Below, one piece after another: positions 23,057-30,842 of a stretch of DNA of 47,295 nt; the stretch's first letter is position 1, and the number at the start of each line of letters is the position of its first letter. The stretch is from Siccirubricoccus phaeus (lineage in GTDB: Bacteria; Pseudomonadota; Alphaproteobacteria; Acetobacterales; Acetobacteraceae), in the NCBI RefSeq assembly GCF_008360935.1, contig NZ_SRXO01000033.1:1-47295 (forward strand), read 5' to 3'. The translations under genes and the position numbers were made by a program. The notes under the pieces were generated by a model. The model had not been told where the DNA came from. It searched no databases and worked only from the letters and a program-made list of their open reading frames with translations.

Positions 23057-23220
23057 GGGCGGCGCGGCCTTCGGCTGGCGGGGCCGGACCCCTTACCGCA
23101 GGGGACGGGGCCGGGCAACTGCGGCGGCTGGCGGGCCGGGGAAGCGCGGGCGACCTGCTTGGAGGACGGGGGTCGCGGCCAGCCATGCGCCGCTTGCGTT
23201 GGTGCGTTGCACAATTCCGC

Positions 23221-23249
23221 TTGCACGCCCCGGGCAGAGCGCGTAGAAG
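23221..23249 (+). promoter_or_regulatory. Promoter of the small RNA candidate
   Basis: TTGCAC (23221-23226) and TAGAAG (23244-23249) are separated by 17 bases. Transcription would start near 23256, at the foot of the first hairpin. Confidence 0.5.
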
Positions 23250-23255
23250 GGGCTT

Positions 23256-23346
23256 GGGCGGGCGGTACGGCACAGCCGCACCACCCGCCTTTCTTGGACG
23301 TTTCCTCCCTAAACTCGGCGGCACCACCCGGTGCCGCCTTTTTTTT
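23256..23346 (+). ncRNA. Candidate trans-acting small RNA
   Basis: A roughly 90-nt transcript in the gap between dcd and the next gene. Its 5' part folds into a 13-pair hairpin (GGCGGG at 23257-23262 with CCCGCC at 23284-23289, GGT/ACC, CGGC/GCCG, loop ACA). A 27-base single-stranded linker follows with TTTCCTCCCT (23301-23310), complementary to Shine-Dalgarno sequences. A perfect intrinsic terminator ends it. This promoter-hairpin-anti-SD-terminator layout is typical of alphaproteobacterial regulatory sRNAs. No known family was recognised. Confidence 0.6.
23317..23346 (+). terminator. Rho-independent terminator
   Basis: The stem GGCGGCACC (23317-23325) pairs with GGTGCCGCC (23330-23338), with loop ACCC and eight T residues. 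It reads on the + strand, where no protein gene precedes it. Confidence 0.85.
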
Positions 23347-23403
23347 GCGCCTGCGGGAAGGTACGCGGCTGAACGGGAGGGCAGCACAGGCGCTTGCCCC
23401 GGT

Positions 23404-23435
23404 CAATATATTATCAGTTTTTGACTGATATACTA
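23404..23435. promoter_or_regulatory. AT-rich dyad
   Basis: TATCAG (23412-23417) and CTGATA (23425-23430) flank TTTTTGA within an unusually AT-rich 40-base patch that also holds TATACT (23429-23434). It may be a regulator-binding or promoter region reading toward the + strand oxidoreductase operon; no well-spaced -35 is seen. Confidence 0.35.
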
Positions 23436-23476
23436 GCGCGACGGCGCACTGGCCGGCAGGGTCATCTCCCGGCAAT

Positions 23477-23674
23477 TCAATCCTTTGGCTCCAAGGCGGG
23501 CGCGTCCGGGGCGGGGGGCGGGGCGGCACCCCCCGGGTCCGATGCGGGCGGCGGCGGCGCCTCCCGCCCGCGCGCCTGGGCCTTGCGGCGGCGGAGATTC
23601 GCCCGCAGCGCGGCAGCCAGTCGGGCCTCTCGCGCCGCCTTCGGGTCAGGTTTCGCATCATCGGCCATCGCCAT
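23477..23674 (-). CDS. Small basic, proline-rich-tailed hypothetical protein
   Basis: A 65-residue protein beginning MAMADDAKPDPKAAREARLA, then an Arg-rich helix (AALRANLRRRKAQARG) and a Pro/Ala-rich tail. Proteins of this shape occur widely in Rhodospirillales-type genomes, without known function. ATG 23674 or 23668 is more likely than a far upstream start with low-complexity sequence. Chance ORFs are common at this GC content, so confidence is moderate. Confidence 0.5.
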   Translation of the reverse strand: MAMADDAKPDPKAAREARLAAALRANLRRRKAQARGREAPPPPASDPGGAAPPPAPDAPALEPKD

Positions 23675-23944
23675 GGCCTGCACGCGGGGGCGGGCGGCGT
23701 CAACTGCCGGGTGCGGCAGGGATGCCGGCAATGCCGTAAGGGGCTCCGTTGCGGCGCCTCCCGGGTTGGGGCAAGCTGCCGGGCGCCCAAGTGGCGCGGG
23801 AGGAAAACGGAGCGCGTGCCGCGGCAGCCCTGGGGGCGCGCGGCGGCCGGGGGGCGGCAAGGCCCGCCGGTGCCTGGGCAGCTCCGGGTTCCTGCCCGCC
23901 GCGAAGGGCTAAGGCCAGAACAAACGTCCGAGGAAGGCCGCTGC

Positions 23945-25747
23945 GTGACGCCGACCGACATCAGCAATCCCGACACCTTTCATAAGGTGGTCGACTGCCA
24001 ATGGGCCTGCCCGGCGCATACGCCGGTGCCCGAATATATCCGGCTGATCGCCGCGGGGCGGTACAGCGACGCCTACATGATCAATTGGCACTCCAACGTC
24101 TTCCCCGGCGTGCTGGGCCGCACCTGCGACCGCCCCTGCGAGCCGGCCTGCCGCCGCGGCCGGGTGGAGGAGGAGCCGGTGGCGATCTGCCGGCTGAAGC
24201 GCGTGGCGGCCGACAACAAGGAAGACATCGCGGCGCGGCTGCCGCCGATTCCGGCAGTGCGGAACGGCAAGCGCATCGCCTGCGTCGGCGCCGGCCCGGC
24301 CAGCCTGACGGTGGCGCGCGACCTCGCCCCGCTCGGCTATGAGGTGCATGTCTTCGACGGGGAGAAGAAGGGTGGCGGCTTCATCCGCAGCCAGATCCCC
24401 CGCTTCCGCCTGCCGGAGAGCGTGATCGACGAGGAGGTGGGCTACATCACCGAGCGCGGCGGCGTCACGACGCATTTCGGCCAGCGGGTAGAGAGCCTGC
24501 GCGCCCTGCTGGATGCCGGCTATGACGCGGTCTTCGTCGGCTCCGGCGCGCCGCGGGGGCGGGAGCTGGACGTGCCCGGCCGCAAGGAAGCGGCGGCGAA
24601 CATCCATATCGGCATCGACTGGCTCTCCTCCGTCTCCTTCGGCCATATCGAGAGCATCGGGAAGCGCGTCATCGTCCTCGGCGGCGGCAACACCGCCATG
24701 GATTGCTGCCGCTCGGCGCGCCGCCTCGGCGGGGAGCAGGTGACGGTCGTCGTCCGCTCCGGCTTCGAGGAGATGAAGGCGAGCCCCTGGGAGAAGGAGG
24801 ATGCCATGAATGAAGGCATCCCTATCCTCAACTACCTGGTGCCGAAGCAGGTGCTGCATGAAGGCGGCCGCCTCACCGGCATGGTGTTCGAGAAGGTGAA
24901 GGCGGAGCGCGACGCCAAGGGCCGCCGCCAATTGGTGCCGACCGGCGAGCCGGATGTGGTGATCGAGGCCGATGACGTGCTGGTGGCGATCGGCCAGGAG
25001 AATGCCTTCCCCTGGATCGAGCGCGACCTCGGCCTGGAATTCGACCGCTGGGGGCTGCCGGTGCTGAACGAGGCCACCTTCCAGAGCACGGTGCCCAACG
25101 TCTTCTTCGGCGGCGATGCCGCCTTCGGGCCGAAGAACATCATCTGGGCCGTCGCGCATGGGCATGAGGCGGCGGTCTCCATCGACCGCTTCTGCCGCGG
25201 GCTGGATGTGGGCGAACGCCCGCCGCCGCATGTGGTGATGTCCAGCCAGAAGATGGGCATCCATGAATGGAGCTATGACAGCGGCGTCTCGCTCGACCTG
25301 CGCTTCAAGGTGCCGCATGCCGAGCACGAGGTGGCGCTGCGCGACATCCGCACGGAGGTCGAACTCGGCTACGACCGGGAGCTGGCCTATAAGGAAGCCC
25401 AGCGCTGCCTGAATTGCGACGTGCAGACGGTGTTCACCACCAGCCTCTGCATCGAATGCGATGCCTGCGTGGATATCTGCCCGGTGGACTGCATCACCTT
25501 CACCGAGAATGGCGAGGAGCAGGAGCTGCGCGAGCGGCTGCGGGTGCCGGCGCTGAACCTGGAGCAGGGGCTGTATGTCCAGGACGGGCTGAAGACCGGC
25601 CGGGTGATGGCGAAGGATGAGGATGTCTGCCTGCATTGCGGCATGTGCGCTGAGCGCTGCCCGACGGGCGCCTGGGACATGCAGAAATTCTTCCTCGAAA
25701 CCGCGAAGCCCTATGCCGGGAGGGTGGCCGCATGCCAGGCGCAGTGA
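23945..25747 (+). CDS. GltD-like FAD/NAD(P) oxidoreductase with ferredoxin domain
   Basis: A 600-residue iron-sulfur flavoprotein. The N-terminal cysteine cluster (CQWACPAHTPV, then RTCDRPCEPACRRG) resembles the glutamate synthase small subunit. An FAD-binding loop, VGAGPASLTVARDL (about residue 116), and a second dinucleotide loop, VLGGGNTAMDCCRSA (about 245), follow. The C-terminal part carries a 2x[4Fe-4S] ferredoxin module: CIECDACVDICPVDC and CLHCGMCAERCP. It would pass electrons between NAD(P)H and the 2-oxoacid oxidoreductase encoded next. The GTG start at 23945 has GAGGAAGG upstream; the longer frame from 23711 begins with non-family sequence. It overlaps the next gene by 16 bases. 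Confidence 0.85.
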   Translation: MTPTDISNPDTFHKVVDCQWACPAHTPVPEYIRLIAAGRYSDAYMINWHSNVFPGVLGRTCDRPCEPACRRGRVEEEPVAICRLKRVAADNKEDIAARLPPIPAVRNGKRIACVGAGPASLTVARDLAPLGYEVHVFDGEKKGGGFIRSQIPRFRLPESVIDEEVGYITERGGVTTHFGQRVESLRALLDAGYDAVFVGSGAPRGRELDVPGRKEAAANIHIGIDWLSSVSFGHIESIGKRVIVLGGGNTAMDCCRSARRLGGEQVTVVVRSGFEEMKASPWEKEDAMNEGIPILNYLVPKQVLHEGGRLTGMVFEKVKAERDAKGRRQLVPTGEPDVVIEADDVLVAIGQENAFPWIERDLGLEFDRWGLPVLNEATFQSTVPNVFFGGDAAFGPKNIIWAVAHGHEAAVSIDRFCRGLDVGERPPPHVVMSSQKMGIHEWSYDSGVSLDLRFKVPHAEHEVALRDIRTEVELGYDRELAYKEAQRCLNCDVQTVFTTSLCIECDACVDICPVDCITFTENGEEQELRERLRVPALNLEQGLYVQDGLKTGRVMAKDEDVCLHCGMCAERCPTGAWDMQKFFLETAKPYAGRVAACQAQ

Positions 25748-27609
25748 GCACTGACGGGGGGAGTGCTGAGGGGGCGGCCGCCATGATGGTGAACGACTTC
25801 GTCGTCAAATTCGCCAACGTCAACGGCTCGGGTTCGGCCAGCGCCAACCAGCTCTTCGCCAAGTCGATCCTGCGCATGGGCATTCCCATCGCGTCCCGCA
25901 ACATCTTCCCCAGCAACATCCAGGGGCTGCCGACCTGGTTCGAGGTGCGCGTCTCCGGCGAAGGCCATCTCGGCCGGCGCGGCGGCGTGGACCTCATGGT
26001 CGCGATGAATCCGCAGACCTGGGAGCGCGACGTCGCCGAGATCGATCCGGGCGGCTACCTGCTCTATGACAGCACGCGGCCCATGCCGCGCTCCCGCTTC
26101 CGGGAGGACATTCAGGTCATCGGCGTGCCGCTGACCGAGATGTGCAACGCCGCCTACACGGATGCGCGGCAGCGCCAGCTGCTGAAGAACATCATGTATG
26201 TCGGCGTGCTCTCCGCCCTGCTGGAGATCGAGCCGGACGTCATCGAGCAGCTCCTGGCGGAGCAATACAAGGGCAAGGAAAGGCTGGCCAAGCCGAACCG
26301 CGAAGCCTTCCACATGGGCCGCGACTGGGCGCTGGCAAACCTCCCCTGCCCCATCGGCCTCAGGCTGCAGCGCACCGACATGGTCGGCCAGCGCATCTAT
26401 GTGGACGGCAACAGCGCGGCGGGGCTCGGCGCCGTCTATGGCGGGGCGACGGTCTGCGCCTGGTATCCCATCACGCCCTCCACCTCCCTGGCCGAAGGCT
26501 ATGAGCGCTATGCGAAGCGCTTCCGCACCGATGCGGAGACGGGGAAGAAGCGCTACGCCATCGTGCAGGCGGAGGATGAGCTGGCCTCCATCGGCATCGT
26601 CATCGGCGCGGCCTGGAACGGGGCGCGGGCCTTCACCGCCACCTCCGGCCCCGGTATCTCGCTGATGCAGGAATTCGTCGGCCTGGCCTATTTCGCCGAA
26701 ATCCCGGCGGTGATCTTCGACGTGCAGCGGGCGGGGCCGAGCACCGGCATGCCGACCCGCACCCAGCAATCCGACGTGCTGGCGGCGGCCTATGCCAGCC
26801 ATGGCGACACCAAGCATCTCGTGCTGTTCCCGGAGGACCCGCATGAATGCTTCACCTTCGCCGCCGAGGCCTTCGACCTGGCGGACCGCTTGCAGCAGCC
26901 GGTCTTCGTGCTGCTCGACCTCGACATCGGCATGAATGACTGGCTCTGCGAGCCCTTCCAATGGGATGACAGCCGCAAGCTGGACCGCGGCAAGGTGATG
27001 ACCGCCGAGGCGCTGGAAGCCGGCGCGCAATTCGGCCGCTACCTGGATGTGGATGGGGACGGCATTCCCTTTCGCACCTATCCGGGCACGCATCCCAGCA
27101 AGGGCGCCTTCTTCACCCGCGGCACCTCCCGCGACCGCTTCGCGAAATACACCGAAGTCGGCGCCGCCTATGTGGACAACATGCAGCGGCTGCTGAAGAA
27201 GTTCGAGACGGCGAAGGGGCTGGTGCCGCGCCCGGTGGAACGCCAGGCGGCCGCGCCGACGCGCACCGGCGTGCTGTATTACGGCAGCTCCGCCGCCGCG
27301 ATGAAGGAAGCGCTGGCGGCGCTGGAGGCGGCGGGCGTGCATCTGGACGCCATGCGAATCCGCGCCTTCCCCTTCCACGATGACGTCGCCGATTTCATCG
27401 CCCGGCACGACAAGGTCTTCGTGGTGGAGCAGAACCGCGACGGCCAGCTCCGCACCCTGCTGATGAACGAGCTGAGCATCGCCCCCGCCCGCCTCGTCCC
27501 CATCCTGCACTATGACGGCACGCCGATCACCGCCCGCTTCATCCAGGCGGCGATCGCCGAGGCGCTGCCGGGCCTCAACATCCTGCCCTTCGCCGGAGCC
27601 GCCGAATGA
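25732..27609 (+). CDS. korA: 2-oxoacid:ferredoxin oxidoreductase, fused gamma-alpha subunit
   Basis: A 625-residue subunit. Residues about 19-200 form the gamma (CoA-binding/ferredoxin-transfer) domain: VVKFANVNGSGSASANQLFA, then GLPTWFEVRVSGEGHLGRRG. From about 225 the alpha pyrimidine-binding domain follows (GGATVCAWYPITPSTSLAEG), then TSGPGISLMQEFVGLAYFAE. It would act with the next gene to decarboxylate a 2-oxoacid, probably 2-oxoglutarate, to an acyl-CoA with reduction of ferredoxin. ATG 25732 has GGGAGGG upstream; an internal ATG at 25783 is the alternative. The substrate assignment rests on family resemblance only. Confidence 0.85.
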   Translation: MPGAVSTDGGSAEGAAAMMVNDFVVKFANVNGSGSASANQLFAKSILRMGIPIASRNIFPSNIQGLPTWFEVRVSGEGHLGRRGGVDLMVAMNPQTWERDVAEIDPGGYLLYDSTRPMPRSRFREDIQVIGVPLTEMCNAAYTDARQRQLLKNIMYVGVLSALLEIEPDVIEQLLAEQYKGKERLAKPNREAFHMGRDWALANLPCPIGLRLQRTDMVGQRIYVDGNSAAGLGAVYGGATVCAWYPITPSTSLAEGYERYAKRFRTDAETGKKRYAIVQAEDELASIGIVIGAAWNGARAFTATSGPGISLMQEFVGLAYFAEIPAVIFDVQRAGPSTGMPTRTQQSDVLAAAYASHGDTKHLVLFPEDPHECFTFAAEAFDLADRLQQPVFVLLDLDIGMNDWLCEPFQWDDSRKLDRGKVMTAEALEAGAQFGRYLDVDGDGIPFRTYPGTHPSKGAFFTRGTSRDRFAKYTEVGAAYVDNMQRLLKKFETAKGLVPRPVERQAAAPTRTGVLYYGSSAAAMKEALAALEAAGVHLDAMRIRAFPFHDDVADFIARHDKVFVVEQNRDGQLRTLLMNELSIAPARLVPILHYDGTPITARFIQAAIAEALPGLNILPFAGAAE

Positions 27610-28661
27610 GCTTCCTGCCCAAGCCCAAGCTGCATCACCCGAAGCTGCCGGTGAATGCGCTCGGCTTCACAAGGCGCGATTATGAGGGGGCGATCAGCAC
27701 CCTCTGCGCCGGCTGCGGCCATGATTCGATCAGCGCCGCCATCATCCAGGCCGTCTTCGAGCTGGAGATCGAGCCGCATTGCGTGGCGAAGCTCTCCGGC
27801 ATCGGCTGTTCCTCGAAGACGCCGGACTACTTCCTGGGCGCGTCGCACGGCTTCAACTCCGTGCATGGCCGCATGCCTTCGGTGCTGACCGGCGCCAATT
27901 TGGCGAACCGGGACCTGATCTATCTCGGCGTCTCCGGCGATGGCGACAGCGCCTCCATCGGCTTCGGGCAGTTCGCGCACAGCATCCGCCGCGGCGTGAA
28001 CATGACCTACATCGTCGAGAACAACGGCGTGTACGGGCTGACCAAGGGGCAGTTCTCCGCCACCTCGGACAAGGGCTCCAAGGCCAAGAAGGGGACGGTG
28101 AACACCGATGAGGCGATCGACCTCATCGGCATCGCGCTGCAGCTCGGCGCCACCTATGTGGCGCGGAGCTTCTCCGGGGACAAGGCGCAGCTTGTCCCGC
28201 TCATCAAGGGCGCGCTGCGGCATCCCGGCCCGGCCTTCATCGACTGCATCAGCCCCTGCGTCGCCTTCAACAACCATGAAGGCTCGACCAAGAGCTACGA
28301 TTTCGTGCGCGAGCACAACGAAGCGATGAATTTCCTGGACGTCTTCCCCGGCCGCAGCGCCATCACGGCGGAGTACGCCCCGGGCGAGGTACGGGAGGTG
28401 GAGCAGCATGACGGCTCCGTGCTGCGGCTGCGCAAGCTGCATGCGGAATACGACCCGACCGACCGCATCGGCGCCATGAACCATCTGCATGAGCGCAAGG
28501 CGGCGGGGGAGATCGTCACCGGCCTGCTCTACATCGACCCGGAGCCGCAGGATCTGCACGCCAATCTCGGCACGGTGGAAACGCCGCTGAACCGGCTGGA
28601 GGATGCGGCGCTGGTGCCGGGGAAGGCGGCGCTGGAGAAGCTGAACGCGGCGCTGCGGTAG
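27606..28661 (+). CDS. korB: 2-oxoacid:ferredoxin oxidoreductase beta subunit
   Basis: A 351-residue thiamine-diphosphate-binding subunit. Cluster cysteines lie in LCAGCGHD and GIGCSSK; the ThDP/metal motif is GVSGDGDSASIGFGQ...ENNGVYG. The C-terminal part includes CVAFNNHEGSTKSYDF. It overlaps korA by four bases. Together with the flavoprotein encoded first, the operon could form a self-contained NAD(P)-linked 2-oxoacid oxidoreductase. Confidence 0.9.
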   Translation: MSFLPKPKLHHPKLPVNALGFTRRDYEGAISTLCAGCGHDSISAAIIQAVFELEIEPHCVAKLSGIGCSSKTPDYFLGASHGFNSVHGRMPSVLTGANLANRDLIYLGVSGDGDSASIGFGQFAHSIRRGVNMTYIVENNGVYGLTKGQFSATSDKGSKAKKGTVNTDEAIDLIGIALQLGATYVARSFSGDKAQLVPLIKGALRHPGPAFIDCISPCVAFNNHEGSTKSYDFVREHNEAMNFLDVFPGRSAITAEYAPGEVREVEQHDGSVLRLRKLHAEYDPTDRIGAMNHLHERKAAGEIVTGLLYIDPEPQDLHANLGTVETPLNRLEDAALVPGKAALEKLNAALR

Positions 28662-28662
28662 T

Positions 28663-28953
28663 TCAGCGGAACAGCGCCGGGATGTCCCGCGCGCCGTGCA
28701 GCACGCGGATGAGGAGGATCTCCGTCTCCCTCGGCAGGTAGTAGATGCCGTAGTGCTTGTGGAACAGCACGCGCAGCCCGGGGGCCAGGTGCTCCCGGGG
28801 CGGACCGGCCAGGGGCTGATGCCGCAGGAGCTGCGCGGCGGCTTCCAATTCGCGGACGAAGCGGGTCGCCACGGCTTCCGACGCTTCGGCGGCCAGCCAG
28901 GCCCAGATCGCGGCGAGATCGGCCTCGGCCGTCTCGGTCAGGCGCAGGCTCAG
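28663..28953 (-). CDS. parE: ParE/RelE-family toxin
   Basis: About 96 residues: LSLRLTETAEADLAAIWAWL at the start, HQPLAGPPREHLAPGLRVL in the middle and YLPRETEILLIRVLHGARDI at the end, which are ParE hallmarks. The family targets gyrase or, in RelE branches, mRNA. No ATG, GTG or TTG lies at a sensible place; a CTG overlapping the antitoxin stop (CTGA) gives the right length, while the nearest ATG (29058) would add 35 unlike residues. A CTG start or a small sequence change is therefore likely. It is convergent with korB. Confidence 0.75.
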   Translation of the reverse strand: MSLRLTETAEADLAAIWAWLAAEASEAVATRFVRELEAAAQLLRHQPLAGPPREHLAPGLRVLFHKHYGIYYLPRETEILLIRVLHGARDIPALFR

Positions 28954-29225
28954 CCCTTGGCCGATGCCTGCCTCCCGCGGGCAATCACGCGCTCGGCGTC
29001 GAATTCGCGGGTGCGGCCGGCTGCCGCATCGGCCAAGCCCTGGGCGATGTCGCGGCACAGCGCCGCCAGCTCCTGCTGCTGCAGGGCGCGCTTGTGCTTC
29101 CAGTCCCGCAGCGCTTCCCGCACCACTTCGCTGGTGGAGGCATAGTCGCCCTCCGCGACCGCCGCGCGCAGCGTCGCCGCCATGTCGCCGGGCAGGGTGA
29201 TGGTCAGGCGTTCGATCTCAGCCAT
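28950..29225 (-). CDS. parD: ParD-type antitoxin
   Basis: A 91-residue ribbon-helix-helix antitoxin: MAEIERLTITLPGDMAATLR, then YASTSEVVREALRDWKHKRA, and a C-terminal toxin-binding tail. ATG 29225 is preferred over an ATG four codons upstream. It sits directly upstream of the ParE-like toxin with overlapping ends, and would repress the operon. Confidence 0.85.
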   Translation of the reverse strand: MAEIERLTITLPGDMAATLRAAVAEGDYASTSEVVREALRDWKHKRALQQQELAALCRDIAQGLADAAAGRTREFDAERVIARGRQASAKG

Positions 29226-29261
29226 AGCCCTGAGCATACCTGATCATACTTGGTAATACCA

Positions 29262-30842
29262 CTACCTCGGCCGGAAGTTCCGCGCCGCGTCCTCCGCCGC
29301 CCGGTCCAGATCCTGCCGCATCGCCGCCGGCGCCGGTGCCCGGCCGAGTTGGCTGTCCCGGATATGCCGGTCGATCACGTCCAGATAGGCGCCGAGCCGC
29401 GGCAAATCCCGCGTCTGGAAATCCCGCCGCACCAGCCCGACCTGTTCCACCACCACGCCGCGCGGCGCGTTCTCCGCGATGCGGCGCAAGGTCGCGGCGT
29501 AGCTTTCCATCACCGCCGCGCCGTTGCGGCGCAGATCGGCGATGCCGGCCTGCACCCGCCCCACCTCCTGCGGCCCGCGGGCCTCGATGGCGCGCCGGGG
29601 GCCGGGCTCGTTCAGTTGCTGCTCCGCCAGCCGCGCCCGGAACTCCACCTCCCGCGAGGAAAAGGCCAGCGAGGCCAGGGTCTCGATCTGCGCCCGCACG
29701 ATCTCCCGCTGCTGCTCGCCGCGGGCGCGGGCATCGCTGGCGAGTTGCGCCTCCACCCTGCGGATCGCCGCCTGCTGCGCCGGGTCCTGCACGCCCCGTC
29801 GCAGCAGGGCCAGCGCCGCCTGCGGGTCGTCGGCGGAGCGCGCCACATCCTGCTGCCGGCTGTTCGCCTCGGCCAGGAAGGCGCGCTTCACCTCCTCGGT
29901 CTGCGCCAGGCTGGTGGTGGCGGTGACGGACAGCGCCAGGCGGAACCCGACCTGCGGCGTGCGCGTCGCCCGCCCCGTCGTCGCGTCGAAGGGCGGCATC
30001 TCCTCGCGCAGGCTGCTGCGCATCTCGTCCATCGAGCTGCCGTAATAGCCGCCGCGCAGGACGAAGCCGCCGGCATGGCCATGCGGCCGTCCCACCCGGC
30101 TCATCCGGTAGGGTTCCAGCACCATCTCCGCCACGTTGCCCAGCATGTCGTGCAGGCCCAGCGGGTTGGGCTTCAACTGCCCCACCGCCTGGGCCCGCCC
30201 GCCGGTGCGGCGGCTGCCGGCCATGATGTAGGCCTCCGGGTCGCCATCCGGCATGGGTGGCAGGGGTTCGAGGAATTCCGTCTCGCTCACCGCCGCGCCG
30301 CCGCGCGCGGCATATTCCCATTCCGCCTCGGTCGGCAGGCGGAGATAGCCGATGGCGCCCTCCTCCTTCGGCAGCGCGTTGCGGGCATTGGCCAGCAGGA
30401 AGGTGTTCAGCTTCTCGATGAAGCCCTGGGCGTCGAACCAGGAAAGGTCGGCCACCGGCCGGCGCCCCTCCGGGCCGGCGGCGGGGCAATTCGCGCTGGT
30501 GACGGCGGCGTACTGGTCGCGCGTCACCTCGTATTTCCCCATCCAGAAGCGCCGCGCCGGGCCATTGCCGCGGAAGCCGCCGGCGACGAAATCCGGATGC
30601 TGGAATTCCGCCGGCCCCTGCTCCAGCTCGGGGGAGCCGAGCGTCACCCGCTTGTCGTCCAGCGGGCCGCTGCCGGCGGGTACCGCCACTTCCCGCAGGG
30701 CGATCCGGCCGCCGCAGGGGAGCGGGAGGACGAGGTCGCCCTCGGCCGGCTGGGGGTTCCAGCGTGGGGTTTCCCAGGCCGCAGGCGTCTGGGCCAACGC
30801 TGGTGCGGCGGTCAGCAGCCCCAGGAGGATCGCACGCTTCAT
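29262..30842 (-). CDS. Secreted FGE-sulfatase (SUMF1)-fold protein
   Basis: A 526-residue protein with a clear signal peptide (MKRAILLGLLTAAPALAQ). Residues about 40-310 have the formylglycine-generating-enzyme fold: FWMGKYEVTRDQYAAV, LRLPTEAEWEYAARGG, GLHDMLGNVAEMV, and a closing TPQVGFRLAL. The segment that in true FGE carries the active-site cysteines reads GGYYGSSMDEMRSSLRE, with no Cys, so enzyme activity of that type is unlikely; a structural or binding role is more probable. Residues about 320-526 form a helical region, partly coiled coil. Last gene of the srf locus, overlapping the permease gene by four bases. Confidence 0.8.
   Translation of the reverse strand: MKRAILLGLLTAAPALAQTPAAWETPRWNPQPAEGDLVLPLPCGGRIALREVAVPAGSGPLDDKRVTLGSPELEQGPAEFQHPDFVAGGFRGNGPARRFWMGKYEVTRDQYAAVTSANCPAAGPEGRRPVADLSWFDAQGFIEKLNTFLLANARNALPKEEGAIGYLRLPTEAEWEYAARGGAAVSETEFLEPLPPMPDGDPEAYIMAGSRRTGGRAQAVGQLKPNPLGLHDMLGNVAEMVLEPYRMSRVGRPHGHAGGFVLRGGYYGSSMDEMRSSLREEMPPFDATTGRATRTPQVGFRLALSVTATTSLAQTEEVKRAFLAEANSRQQDVARSADDPQAALALLRRGVQDPAQQAAIRRVEAQLASDARARGEQQREIVRAQIETLASLAFSSREVEFRARLAEQQLNEPGPRRAIEARGPQEVGRVQAGIADLRRNGAAVMESYAATLRRIAENAPRGVVVEQVGLVRRDFQTRDLPRLGAYLDVIDRHIRDSQLGRAPAPAAMRQDLDRAAEDAARNFRPR

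Noticed and set aside
23711-23944. N-terminal extension of the FAD oxidoreductase frame
   Set aside because: Low-complexity residues unlike the family; GTG 23945 has a good ribosome-binding site.
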